A program made the position numbers and the translations under genes. Shown here piece after piece: positions 42,229-51,009 of a DNA stretch of 64,000 bases (within the stretch, counting starts at the first letter, position 1; each line of letters starts with the position of its first letter). This DNA is from Thermochromatium tepidum ATCC 43061 (GTDB taxonomy: Bacteria; Pseudomonadota; Gammaproteobacteria; Chromatiales; Chromatiaceae): NCBI RefSeq assembly GCF_009664085.1, contig NZ_CP039268.1:288501-352500 (forward strand), read 5' to 3'. The notes under the pieces were generated by a model. That model saw only the letters and a program-made list of their open reading frames with translations. It ran no database searches and was not told where the DNA came from.

Positions 42229-43311
42229 TCACCTCTCGTTGCAGCTCACACAGGGATCGATGGTCAGCACGATGACCGGTACCTGGGCCAGCTCGCAGCC
42301 CCTGAGCATGTGGACGAGGGGCGCGATGTTGGCGAAGGTCGGGGTGCGCACCCGGAAGCGGTCCAGGTTCTTATGGCCGCTGGCGCTCATGTAATAACAG
42401 ACCTCGCCGCGCGGCTGTTCGAGTCGGAACATCGCCTCGCCCTTGGGTCGCTTGCCCTTGACCGAGACCTCGACCTCGCCTGCCGGCATCCGGTCGAGAC
42501 ACTGGATGATGAGGTCGAACGACTGATCGATCTCGCGCACCCGCACCAGACAGCGGGCATAGCAGTCGCCGTCCTGCTCGACGACCGGCTCCCAGTCCAG
42601 CTCGCCATAGGCAGCATAGCCGAGTCGGCGCGTGTCTTGCGCTACACCGCTGGCGCGCAGCACTGGACCCACGGCCCCGAGCGCGCGCGCCTCTTCCGCG
42701 CTCAGGAGTCCGACCCCAACGGTGCGCCGCTTGACCGTCGGATCTTGGCGCACGATGGTGGCGATCTCATCAAAGGCCGCCCGGATCTCGGGGATACGAC
42801 GCCGCACGCCACGCAGCGTCTCGTCATCGACGTCCTTGCGGATCCCGCCGACCTTGCACACCCCAAAGATGACCCGTCCCCCGGTGGTCTCCTCGATGAT
42901 GTCGAGCATCTGCTCGCGGATGCGCCAGGTATGCTGAAACAGGCTCTCATAGCCGAGCGCGTCGGCGGCCAGTCCCAGCCACAACAGATGGCTCTGGATG
43001 CGCGAGATCTCGGCCCAGACCGTGCGCAGATAGACGGCGCGCGGCGGTACCTCGATCCCCATCAATTGCTCGATGCCCTGGCAATAGCCCTGGCCGTGGA
43101 TGAAGCTACAGATGCCGCAGATCCGCTCGGCGACCTGGGCCATCTCGACGACATCGTAGCGTTCGGCAAGTAGCTCGAGACCGCGATGCACATAGCCGAT
43201 CGAGGGCAGGGCACGCACGACGCGCTCGTCGTCGAGCTCCAGGTCCAGATGGATCGGCTCGGGCAGAACCGGGTGCTGCGGACCAAAGGGGACGATGGTG
43301 GTATTGGACAT
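42229..43311 (-). CDS. Group 4 [NiFe] hydrogenase large subunit (EchE-like)
   Basis: The 360-residue catalytic subunit holds both nickel-binding motifs: C65-x-x-C68 (ERICGICSFIHG) and C354-x-x-C357 in DPCVSCNER, which is the very end of the protein. There is no C-terminal extension to be clipped, as known for Ech and CooH-type enzymes. All four cysteines separate it from the related NuoD, so it is a real hydrogenase. It would oxidise or make H2 coupled to ferredoxin and ion transport. Maturation genes (hyp) are not in the window. It follows the NuoC-like subunit by 4 bases. Confidence 0.93.
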   Translation of the reverse strand: MSNTTIVPFGPQHPVLPEPIHLDLELDDERVVRALPSIGYVHRGLELLAERYDVVEMAQVAERICGICSFIHGQGYCQGIEQLMGIEVPPRAVYLRTVWAEISRIQSHLLWLGLAADALGYESLFQHTWRIREQMLDIIEETTGGRVIFGVCKVGGIRKDVDDETLRGVRRRIPEIRAAFDEIATIVRQDPTVKRRTVGVGLLSAEEARALGAVGPVLRASGVAQDTRRLGYAAYGELDWEPVVEQDGDCYARCLVRVREIDQSFDLIIQCLDRMPAGEVEVSVKGKRPKGEAMFRLEQPRGEVCYYMSASGHKNLDRFRVRTPTFANIAPLVHMLRGCELAQVPVIVLTIDPCVSCNER

Positions 43312-43315
43312 AGCT

Positions 43316-43720
43316 TTAGGTCTCTGGGGCAGACTTGGCCGCCGGCTTCGCAGGTTCCTTCTTGAGCGTCACTGCACCCGAAAATGGAAGCTTGACCTTG
43401 GTGCGAAGGAAGTTTCCGCCATAGTCGACCGTTAATCCAGCAAAACTCAGACCGAATAGATCCTTAAGCTCGTTCTCGTAGGTGAAGGCGGCAGGAAAGA
43501 TGGCGCTCAGGCTGGGGAGTTCGGGCCGCGGGTCGCGCGGGAGCAGGACCCGGTAGTGGGTACAGCGCCCGTCTCGCTCATAGCTGATCAGGATCTCGAA
43601 GTGATCGGGGCGTGCGGTGCCCATCATCTGCACCAGCCGGAAGCCATCGCGCCTGTGCTGCTCAGCGGTCGACACCCATTGATCGAGTGTCAGTTCCTTG
43701 AAGGGCTCCCCAAGGCTCAT
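43316..43720 (-). CDS. Ech-type hydrogenase NuoC-like subunit (EchD-like)
   Basis: The 134-residue protein resembles the 30-kDa (NuoC) subunit in short form: LQWxx-type start, YERDGRCTHYRVLLPRD and FPAAFTYENELKDLFGLSF near residue 90, the last being the NuoC signature region. It bridges the large and small subunits. ATG 43720 (MSLGEPFKELTLDQW) overlaps the EchC-like stop by 4 bases and gives the family start. An upstream ATG (43762) is not favoured. The Lys/Pro/Ala-rich tail is unusual. Confidence 0.85.
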   Translation of the reverse strand: MSLGEPFKELTLDQWVSTAEQHRRDGFRLVQMMGTARPDHFEILISYERDGRCTHYRVLLPRDPRPELPSLSAIFPAAFTYENELKDLFGLSFAGLTVDYGGNFLRTKVKLPFSGAVTLKKEPAKPAAKSAPET

Positions 43721-44202
43721 GGATCGACCACCTGTTGTACGAGGTTGCCGTGATCCCGGCACACCCTCTTGCGTTGACCTTTACGCGCCTTGGCGCGCTG
43801 CTCCAGGATGTCGAGCGCCTGGACGATGCCGTCGATGATGCTCTCGGGACGCGCCGCACAGCCGGGGACATAGACATCGACCGGGATCACCTGATCGATG
43901 CCACCATAGACATTGTAGGCGTCGCGGAAGATGCCGCCGCTCAGGGCGCAGGCACCGATGGCGACCACGACCTTGGGGTCGGGCATCTGGGCATAGAGGT
44001 TTTCGACCACCTGGCGCGATTCCTCGTTGACCGAGCCGGTCACGAGCAAGAGATCGGCCTGTTTGGGGTTACCGGTGTTGATGATGCCGAAGCGCTCGAC
44101 GTCATAGGTCGGCGTCAGACAGGCCAGCAGCTCGATGTCGCACCCATTACAGCTTGTGGCCGCGTAATGGAGCACCCAGGGGGATTTCTTCAGAAAGGTC
44201 AT
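43717..44202 (-). CDS. Ech-type hydrogenase small subunit (EchC-like, NuoB-related)
   Basis: The 161-residue protein binds one [4Fe-4S] cluster proximal to the active site: C18 and C21 (SCNGCDIELL), a cysteine in IGACALSGG near residue 84 and one in VPGCAARPE near residue 114. This is the NuoB/EchC pattern. It is the first gene after the interruption of the operon: its partner echB lies about 2 kb upstream. Its own promoter is not evident. Confidence 0.9.
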   Translation of the reverse strand: MTFLKKSPWVLHYAATSCNGCDIELLACLTPTYDVERFGIINTGNPKQADLLLVTGSVNEESRQVVENLYAQMPDPKVVVAIGACALSGGIFRDAYNVYGGIDQVIPVDVYVPGCAARPESIIDGIVQALDILEQRAKARKGQRKRVCRDHGNLVQQVVDP

Positions 44203-44846
44203 GGATTCCGGCTCTTGGGCTTTGAGTCACAGGGGCGGGAGGTCGAGTGGACCCCTGGCCCCTCTACGCAACGCGATCTGTCGCACCGCCGATTTGATTG
44301 CCTTCTATACATGGATCCATGTAAGTTGGGCGGCAATGCTCGCCGGTAGGATATGCGGCCGTCAAGGCTACATTTCGTGTGGCAGATTGGCCGGAAGGGG
44401 TCTGCATGTAGTGTTCAGTGTGAGGTCGGTGCCGCGCCGGAGTTATCCCTTGTTCCTCGCCCGGGGGTCTGCAGCGACTCGCCATCGAGCAGCCCCTCAT
44501 CCAGCACCCTAGCCCACAGGCCAGCGGGATGATCGCGCGCCTCGACGGGCAAATGTCAGAGTCTTGACCGCCCCGCGCTGCGACTCCACCGAGGCGTCGG
44601 CCCTGACGATCGAGCGCTTTGCTGGGGTTTCCAACCAACGCCCGCACCGAAGGCCCTCGGACCTATCGCCCCGATTGATTAACCAGGTCCTTAAACAGGC
44701 CGGGTTCACCCGGGACAAGGGTGCCCCGGCGCGGCCATAAGTCGCTTAAAACCCAGGCCGGGCCTGGACCGGCCTGGGGCGTTGCCCCAAAAGACCAAGG
44801 GAGGTACTTTGGGGCCGGATTAATAAAACACATTTGGGAGAGGCAA
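44203..44846. other. Intergenic DNA inside the split hydrogenase operon, 5' part
   Basis: No recognisable gene. A perfect hairpin pairs CCCAGGCC (44752-44759) with GGCCTGGG (44771-44778) shortly before the DMP19-like gene. It lacks a T-run. Promoters for echC on one strand and for the unknown gene on the other would have to lie here. Confidence 0.4.
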
Positions 44847-45485
44847 ATGGTGTCGCATCCAGCCAAGGTCCTGCCTGCTATTGAGGCGGCGCTTACCAAC
44901 CTGAAGGAGGACATCCGTAGCTGGGGAGAAATGCGCGGGAGGCTCAAAGCCGGGCAAGATCTCATCAGCTTCAATCCGCATGTATCCGGACCTGGGGCAG
45001 AGGATCTGCCGGATTCGCCGGCAGGGTTTCGCTTCTGGGAGATGGAAGACGAGGACTCCTATAGCACCTTTATGGAGAACCTTGCCATTCAACTCGACAT
45101 GCTGGAACTATCACCAGAAGAGTACCAAAAGCTTCCCCCGGGCTACGGCGTAGTCCGCTACGTCTTGCGGTTCGAGACGCATTGCAAATTCAGTTCTTGG
45201 TTGGCGCTCGAGAATGTCGGGCCGGATGACATGGCCCTGGTACGTCAGAATTACCGTAAGGTCGGATTGGAGTCCGAGGCTGAGGCACTGGAGAGGGCTG
45301 AGACTGCATGGTATGCCGCAAATGGGCATGAGGGTTCGGGTTATGAGGCCGCCAGTGAGGCTTACAACTCCGGCGATAACGCATTCAGGGACGAAGACGA
45401 GAGATGGTTTCGCCTGCTCGATATCCTTCGTAACGAATCGTGGTGGCTGGATCGGGAGGTGCCGAATCCCTCGGTGCGGCCCTAG
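44847..45485 (+). CDS. Hypothetical protein, DMP19/DUF4375-like
   Basis: The 212-residue acidic protein starts at ATG 44847 behind GGGAGAGG. It has no signal or membrane segment. The region VRQNYRKVGLESEAEALERA...NSGDNAF and RWFRLLDILRNE has the helical pattern of DMP19/DUF4375 proteins, often seen as immunity or DNA-mimic-like proteins. This similarity is by eye and weak. The strand is opposite to the hydrogenase genes, which marks it as an insertion. I do not assign a function. Confidence 0.55.
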   Translation: MVSHPAKVLPAIEAALTNLKEDIRSWGEMRGRLKAGQDLISFNPHVSGPGAEDLPDSPAGFRFWEMEDEDSYSTFMENLAIQLDMLELSPEEYQKLPPGYGVVRYVLRFETHCKFSSWLALENVGPDDMALVRQNYRKVGLESEAEALERAETAWYAANGHEGSGYEAASEAYNSGDNAFRDEDERWFRLLDILRNESWWLDREVPNPSVRP

Positions 45486-45667
45486 GTGTAGTGTCCCGGA
45501 TGATCCTATCGACAGGCGGTGGTCTCCGTCATTCTTCGCCCGCGATGTTCTGAGGACATTGGTTGCGACTCTGGAGGCGGAGGACGCAGTGGTGCCTCGG
45601 GAGGGGAGGGAGGCCCTGTTGATGGCCCTGCTTAAGCAAGCGCGGACCATACCGTCGGTGCGCGCCG

Positions 45668-45820
45668 ATGCCCGCTAACCCGCGCGCCTGGCTGATCCGT
45701 TTCACCCACGAAGCGGTCATCGACCACTACCGCGATCACCCGGCGCATGTCGCCTTCGCTGACCAGCATTTCCGGCCGCTGGCGCCGGATCGGCTGACCA
45801 CCGATTACCGCCTCGAATAA
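45668..45820 (+). pseudogene. Fragment of a Dabb (stress-responsive A/B barrel) domain protein
   Basis: Fifty codons encode WLIRFTHEAVIDHYRDHPAH followed by VAFADQHFRPLAPDRLTTDY and a stop. This matches the C-terminal half of Dabb-domain proteins. The N-terminal half, with the first beta strands, is missing upstream. It sits in the DNA that splits the hydrogenase operon. Confidence 0.6.
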
Positions 45821-46189
45821 TGTGCCTCGCCCGCCGCAACGACCGGCCAGCGACTGGATAGCAAGGGCTGAAAGCCCAGTGACGCAGCCATTCACCGTAT
45901 CGGCTCCAAGGGCAGGGCGGCAAGACCAAAGCGAGAAAGACGCGCCCCGCAAATGAAAAACGGCTCTTGGTGAAATCGAGCGGGTCATACCGCCCAAGAT
46001 GGCCAGTGATCCGCAAGGTCCATTTGCGGCCCTAAAAGAGCGCCAAGAGGAGCGATTGCTTTGTGGGAACGCCTGTTGTAGAGACAAGGAGCGCCTTCAG
46101 GCACGATCACTGTGGCTTCGCCCCAGGGGGGATGCGCCGCAAGCGGCGCGTCCCTGAGCTTGAACGTTAGGCCGCAAAGGCCCGTTGCT
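45821..46189. other. Intergenic DNA inside the split hydrogenase operon, 3' part
   Basis: No gene is seen. A degenerate REP (46078-46109, TTGTAGAGACAAGGAGCGCC then TTCAGGCACGATC) and a small palindrome (GCCGCAAGCGGCGC, 46137-46150) are the only structures. The stretch ends at the echB-like stop. Confidence 0.4.
46078..46109. repeat. Degenerate GTAGGAGC-type REP
   Basis: The bases resemble GTAGGAGCGCCTTCAGGCGCGATC of the copy at 9914 with one short insertion. It is the only repeat found in the insertion within the hydrogenase operon. Confidence 0.4.
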
Positions 46190-47053
46190 TCAAACCACTA
46201 GCGGCAACACCATCAGATTGGTCACACCCACCAGCAGCGTTGTCCACCAGGTGGCCTTGAGCGTGCTCGACCAGGTCAGACGCGCATGGGTGTTGTCGAC
46301 CAGCACCTCGACGAAGAACAGCGTACAGGCGATCGGCAGCGCCAGCCAGGGCCCCCAGGGCGCGAAGAACAGATACAGCCAGCCGAGCAGGATCACGTTC
46401 TCATACCAGTGCGCGATCTCGACTAAGGCCAGATCACTGCCCGAAAAATCCGTGGTCAGCCCCTTGACCAGCTCCTGATGCCCGTGATGCGAGGAACTAA
46501 GATCGAACGGTGACTTGCGCAGCTTGATCGTCAGCACGAACAGAAAGCCGACCAGGATGCCGGAGAGTTGCAGCACCTGCCAGGGACTGCCGGCGACGAT
46601 GTCTTCGACCCGGAAGCTATCCGTGACCAAATAGAATCCGAGCGGCACCAAGATCAGCATCGGTTCATCGGCCATCATCAGCATCAGCTCGCGCGAGGCG
46701 CCGATGTGGCTGTAAGGCGAGTTGGTCGAATAGGCCGCCAGACACAGAAAGATCCCGGACACGGTCAGGGCGAACAGACTGAGGAGCAGATCGCTGCCCA
46801 AAAACAGGATGAACCCGGAGACGATCATGAAGAACAAAAACAACCACAGATAGAGCGTCTGCAACCGGGTCACGACCAGGGTGTCCTTCTCCAACAGCTT
46901 GAGCACGTCATAGATGGGTTGCAGGAGCGGCGGGCCCTGACGCGACTGCATCCGCGCCGTCAGCCGGCGATCGATGCCGGCGAGCAGGGCGCCGACCAAT
47001 GGACCCAGCACGACAAAGGCGCCGGCGAGCCACCAGGTGTAAGGACCGTTCAT
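46190..47053 (-). CDS. Ech-type hydrogenase membrane subunit (EchB-like, NuoH-related)
   Basis: The 287-residue protein has about eight hydrophobic helices. The NuoH/EchB hallmark GPLVGALLAGIDRRLTARMQSRQGPPLLQPIYDVLKLLEKD covers the N-terminal cytoplasmic loop that docks the soluble arm. A SSHHGHQELVKGLTTDFSG segment with charged residues follows near residue 170. Its start overlaps the EchA-like stop by 4 bases. After its end the operon is interrupted before echC. Confidence 0.92.
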   Translation of the reverse strand: MNGPYTWWLAGAFVVLGPLVGALLAGIDRRLTARMQSRQGPPLLQPIYDVLKLLEKDTLVVTRLQTLYLWLFLFFMIVSGFILFLGSDLLLSLFALTVSGIFLCLAAYSTNSPYSHIGASRELMLMMADEPMLILVPLGFYLVTDSFRVEDIVAGSPWQVLQLSGILVGFLFVLTIKLRKSPFDLSSSHHGHQELVKGLTTDFSGSDLALVEIAHWYENVILLGWLYLFFAPWGPWLALPIACTLFFVEVLVDNTHARLTWSSTLKATWWTTLLVGVTNLMVLPLVV

Positions 47054-48984
47054 AGCGCCGCCCCCCCGATCATGAGCGCGATCAGCATCGCCGTGCCCAG
47101 GCCGCCATACCGCAGTAGGGCCGGCTCATGGATGAGGCCTGTCAGGTAATAGCCCCGACTCTCGACCAGCCGCTCGATCCCCATCGCCCCTCGATAGGAG
47201 GCGCCGCCATCGACATTGGCCCCGCTCAGATAGCCGCTGACCTCGGCGAACCGGGGCGGTCGCCACCAGAAGAGCAGCGGCAGCCCAAACAACACGCCGA
47301 GCATCAGGGTCATGAGCCAGACGGTCTCCCAGGGGATTATGGCCTGCACGTCCGGGATCAGGCCCAGCACCGCCAGATAATGGGTATAGGGGATGACAAA
47401 CACCGTATCAGCCAGCGGAAAGAGGGCGCAGGCGATAGAGGTGATGACCGTCAGTGACCCCAACACCAGCCACTCGTCACGCGCGATCGGTTCGGTGCTC
47501 GGGCGCGGCCGGTGCGGCATGGCCACTAGCTTGCCCATCCACTTGCTCCAGAAAAACAGCGTCGGCGCACTGCCGAAGGCCAGGATCACCGCCAGCATCA
47601 GCCCGTCGCCGAGCATCACATCCATGTTCAGGAACGCCTGGAAGGTGGTGTACTTGCCAAGCAGCATCCCGAAGGGAGCCAGGAACATGCCGAGGATCCC
47701 GACCAGAACCATCGCTGCCAGCTCGGGGCGACGGTAGACCAGGCCCTCCATGTCCTCAATGTCGCGGCTGCCGATCAGGTGCTCGGTGGTCCCCACGGCC
47801 AGGAACAACAGCGCTTTGGCCACCGCATGGAACAGGATCAAAAGGATCGCCGCCCAGAGCGCCGCTGCCGTGCCCACGCCGGCGCACATCACGATCAGAC
47901 CCAGATTGGCGATGGTCGAATAGGCCAGCACCCGCTTGGCGTTGCGTTGATTGACCGCGACCAGCGAGGCGATGAGGAAGGTGATGCCGCCGATGAGCGA
48001 CAACAGCAGCCCAGCGAGGCTCCCGTGAAAGACTGGCGCGAGCTCGACCAGCAGGAAGACCCCAGCCTTGACCATGGTGCTTGAATGGAGCAGCGCCGAG
48101 ACCGGGGTTGGGGCGACCATGGCCCCGAGCAGCCAGGATGAAAAGGGCAGTTGCGCCGACTTGGCCAGTCCCGCGACCGCGATCAGCACCGCCGGGATCA
48201 GGGCCAGGCTCTGGCCCGCCGCGACCAGCTGGTCCAGCTCCCAGGTGCGAAGACCAGGACCAGAGGTCAGCCAGAGGATCGCCGCCGCGAAGGCGACCCC
48301 GCCGATCAGGTTCAGCCCGAGCGCCTGAAAGCCATTGCGGATCGCCTCATCCGTCCCCGCGTAGGAGATCAGCCAGAACGAGCACAGTGTCGTCACCTCC
48401 CAGAATATAAATAGCCAACCGAGATGGTTGGTGAAGACGAGGCCGAACATGGCCGAGAGAAAGAGCAAGATCACGAAATAGAACGCCGGTTGGCGATCCG
48501 GGACCTCTGGGTCATGGGCATGGTAGTCGCGCATATAGGGCAGGGCGTGCAGACAGATCAGACCGCCGACTACCCCGACGATGAGTGCCATCATCAACCT
48601 GAAATGGTCGATGGCGAATGGATGCACGACCTCGGGATGGGTGGGTGCGAGTTCGGCATCCAGCATCAGGCCGGCCTGAAGCAGGATCAAGACCGGGATA
48701 TACCACTCGCGCACCAGGATGCGCCGGCAGAAATAAAGCAGCACCAGGGCCAGCGCCACACCCGTGAGCATGAAGAACCGATCGAGCGTCCAGAGCAGCC
48801 AGCCGGGGAGTGAATAGAACTCAGGCCCCAGACCCAGATGCACCAGGGTCAACAGGGGGGTCGCCAGCACCAGGGTCCAAGCCGACCAACGGATCCGCTG
48901 GGCCAGGATCCGGCTGTCTGGCGCGCGGAGTACGGCGACGCCCGCCAGGAGCGGAACGAGGATGAGCAGAGCGATCATGATCAT
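47050..48984 (-). CDS. Ech-type hydrogenase proton/sodium channel subunit (EchA-like, NuoL/Mrp-related)
   Basis: The 644-residue protein has about 16 hydrophobic helices and the antiporter-like core. This includes a glutamate in LFIFWEVTTLCSFWLI near residue 195, lysine in AGLAKSAQLPFSSWLLGAM near residue 275, HSSTMVKAGVFLL near residue 300 and ILFHAVAKALLFLAVG near residue 385. This is the ion-translocating subunit. It is first in the echABCDEF order. Starts at 48984 and 48978 are equivalent. Confidence 0.92.
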   Translation of the reverse strand: MIMIALLILVPLLAGVAVLRAPDSRILAQRIRWSAWTLVLATPLLTLVHLGLGPEFYSLPGWLLWTLDRFFMLTGVALALVLLYFCRRILVREWYIPVLILLQAGLMLDAELAPTHPEVVHPFAIDHFRLMMALIVGVVGGLICLHALPYMRDYHAHDPEVPDRQPAFYFVILLFLSAMFGLVFTNHLGWLFIFWEVTTLCSFWLISYAGTDEAIRNGFQALGLNLIGGVAFAAAILWLTSGPGLRTWELDQLVAAGQSLALIPAVLIAVAGLAKSAQLPFSSWLLGAMVAPTPVSALLHSSTMVKAGVFLLVELAPVFHGSLAGLLLSLIGGITFLIASLVAVNQRNAKRVLAYSTIANLGLIVMCAGVGTAAALWAAILLILFHAVAKALLFLAVGTTEHLIGSRDIEDMEGLVYRRPELAAMVLVGILGMFLAPFGMLLGKYTTFQAFLNMDVMLGDGLMLAVILAFGSAPTLFFWSKWMGKLVAMPHRPRPSTEPIARDEWLVLGSLTVITSIACALFPLADTVFVIPYTHYLAVLGLIPDVQAIIPWETVWLMTLMLGVLFGLPLLFWWRPPRFAEVSGYLSGANVDGGASYRGAMGIERLVESRGYYLTGLIHEPALLRYGGLGTAMLIALMIGGAAL

Positions 48985-49062
48985 GAAATCCTATCCTTCT
49001 TGGTGAGGATTCAAGCCCAGGGCGGACCGAGGCGGCATGGTACGCCGTGGCGCCCAGATCGC

Positions 49063-50324
49063 CTAGCCCTGGAGAAGCCCTAACCACAGTGCGGCGATGG
49101 CGAGCGTGGTCAGGGTGACCGGGATGCCGACCCGCGCCTGGGCGTGCCAGTCGATCCTCACCCCATGCTGCGCCGCGGTCTGGACGACGATGATATTGGC
49201 GATGCTGCTGACAATCAGTAGATTGCCGGCCAGCGTGCTGGAGAGCGCTAGGACCGGTCCGCTCAGCGGGTCGGTCGCCGCTGGCAGCAGGAGCATCACC
49301 GCCGGCACATTGGAGACCAGGTTGCTCAAGACGGCGCTGGCGACAAACAGCGGTCCAGGGTCATGCAGATCCATCCCCAGACCGGCAAGGATTGCGATCG
49401 CTTGTGCCGGCAGCCCGGTCTCCTGGAGCGCATGGTTGACGATGAAGAGCCCGATGAAGAGCACCAACAGTTGCCAATCGACCAGACCCAGCATCCGGTG
49501 CGAATGCAGACGGCGACTCGTCAACGCAGCCCGGCCCCAGCCAGCGCGAGCAAGTCGCGCGGCCAGGGGGCGAACAGGAAGGCACACAGCAGGATCCCAG
49601 TCACCCCCAGACCCTTGACCGTCTGCCAGCGGTCGAGTCCGGGCGCTTGATCCTCGGCGCGTTGCCGGTGGCTCGTCGCTTCGCTGTCAAGTTCCGGGTT
49701 CGCCGCCACGGGCGCGGCCAAATGCCAGCGTCGGCGCGAGAGTCCGAGCAGGATCAGCCAGGTCACCGCCAACCCGAGCCCGACCGGGGCGATGGCCTGG
49801 ACCAGATAGCCGCCGAAATCCAGCCCCAGCCGCTCGCCGATCAGCATGTTCTGCGGATTGCCGATCAGGGTCGCCGCCGAACCGAGATTCGCGGCGCAGG
49901 CGAGCGCAAGCAGGAAGGGGACCGGGGCGAGACGGCGCGCACGGCAGGTGTCGGCCAACACCGGTGCCATCGCCAGACAGACGATGTCGTTGCTGAACAC
50001 CGCCGAAAGCAGCGCCGAAGCCAGGATCACCGCGCCCAATAGGAACACGGGCGGCAGAGCGGAGCGATCGAGCCGCCATACCACCCAGTCATAGAACCCG
50101 CTCAGACGCAGCTGGGCCGAGATGACCATGAAAGCGAACAGCAGGGCCAGAGTCGGCAGATGTATGGCCTGCCACACCTGATCCATCTCGATGACATCGG
50201 TCGCCAGCAGCAAGATCGCGCCGAGCAACGCCACCCCAGTGCGATCCAATTGCAGGGAGGGCAGGCCGCCGAGAAAGAGCCCGAGATAGACCAGGAGGAA
50301 GACGAGGACAATAAGCGCAGTCAA
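49063..50324 (-). pseudogene. ArsB/NhaD-superfamily (YbiR-like) anion/ion transporter, one-base frameshift
   Basis: Two frames join into one transporter. The first (from TTG 50324) reads LPSLQLDRTGVALLGAILLL..., ...SNDIVCLAMAPVLA, LACAANLGSAATLIGNPQN and ends AGAGLR-stop at 49521. The second resumes one base out of frame with SRRLHSHRMLGLVDWQLLVLFIGLF and SNLVSNVPAVMLLLPAATDP. The SN/GNPQN and SNVPAV hairpin motifs are the paired substrate loops of the ArsB/NhaD/CitMHS superfamily. Adding one base near 49527 (CTGCGTTG to CTGCTGTTG) restores the frame. It may be a broken gene or a sequencing slip. It starts with a non-ATG codon. Confidence 0.75.
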
Positions 50325-50626
50325 GACAAGCAGGCCCTATCGGTTGGCGTCGGGTGGGTTGAGGGGCGCGGCGGAGCTAGATAAAGCCAGACGCGAACCC
50401 GCAGGGTCAACCGGGGCGCACGTGCATGGGCCAGGGGCGCATGCGATCCGAACGGGACAGGGCGACATCCATACCTCTTGCACAGCCGACCTCTCGCTTA
50501 GGGAAACGCTGAATAAATCGCGCGCCTCTCGATCGCGGCTGAAGCCGCTCCTACAAAATCAATGGGTTACTTGAGATGGTTTTGCCACGAATGGAATAAA
50601 TCAGCGTTTCCTTAGCCGAGTGGACT
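50325..50626. other. Intergenic stretch containing a MITE-like unit and REP
   Basis: No gene. The stretch is occupied mainly by the inverted-repeat unit at 50497-50616, with a REP palindrome at 50530-50556 inside it. Confidence 0.5.
50497..50616. repeat. MITE-like unit with terminal inverted repeats and internal REP
   Basis: CTTAGGGAAACGCTGAATAAA (50497-50517) is matched in inverse by GAATAAATCAGCGTTTCCTTAG (50594-50615). The centre holds GATCGCGGCTGAAGCCGCTCCTAC (50531-50554), a full REP palindrome. The ends match those of the unit at 14547-14804, so this is a dispersed family in this genome. Confidence 0.6.
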
Positions 50627-50929
50627 TCAGACGCACCCGGTTGGTTTGGGCAGGCCACCCCATTTACAGATGAGCTTCATCGGGCCCTTCTTGAAGATGT
50701 CGTAGAGCGCCTTGGTCGAGACCCCCTGCTTCTTGGCGAAGATCCGGATCGGTGGAACCACGCCATCTGCCTCATACATGGCGCGTGCCGCACGGATGAA
50801 CTCCATCACCTGCTCGGTCATTTCGAAGCCGTCGTTGTGGGCCAGCTCGACTGCGATCTCCTCGTTCCAGTCGTCGCGGTTGAGCAGGAATCCTTCGTTG
50901 TCCAGGGCTAGGCTCAGGGTCGTGCTCAT
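50627..50929 (-). CDS. DsrC/TusE family sulfur relay protein (DsrC-type)
   Basis: The 100-residue protein ends in CKWGGLPKPTGCV. The penultimate cysteine is the sulfur-carrying residue of the whole family. The cysteine 11 positions before it is present only in DsrC-type proteins that can form the intramolecular disulfide/trisulfide. The N-terminal NRDDWNEEIAVELAHNDG and a KKQGVSTKALYDIFKKGP stretch are typical. It is not next to dsrAB, so it is probably one of several paralogues. In sulfur oxidisers such paralogues work in cytoplasmic sulfur trafficking. It is preceded by a good ribosome site. Confidence 0.88.
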   Translation of the reverse strand: MSTTLSLALDNEGFLLNRDDWNEEIAVELAHNDGFEMTEQVMEFIRAARAMYEADGVVPPIRIFAKKQGVSTKALYDIFKKGPMKLICKWGGLPKPTGCV

Positions 50930-51009
50930 GGTCAGTCTCCGGAGGTTTCGGGAATCTTCGGTCGGTATCGCGCAGATGGCGCCGGATCATGACTTATCAA
51001 GCCGATCGG

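Noticed and set aside
42229..43311. Respiratory complex I subunit NuoD
   Set aside because: All four nickel-binding cysteines are present, which NuoD lacks.
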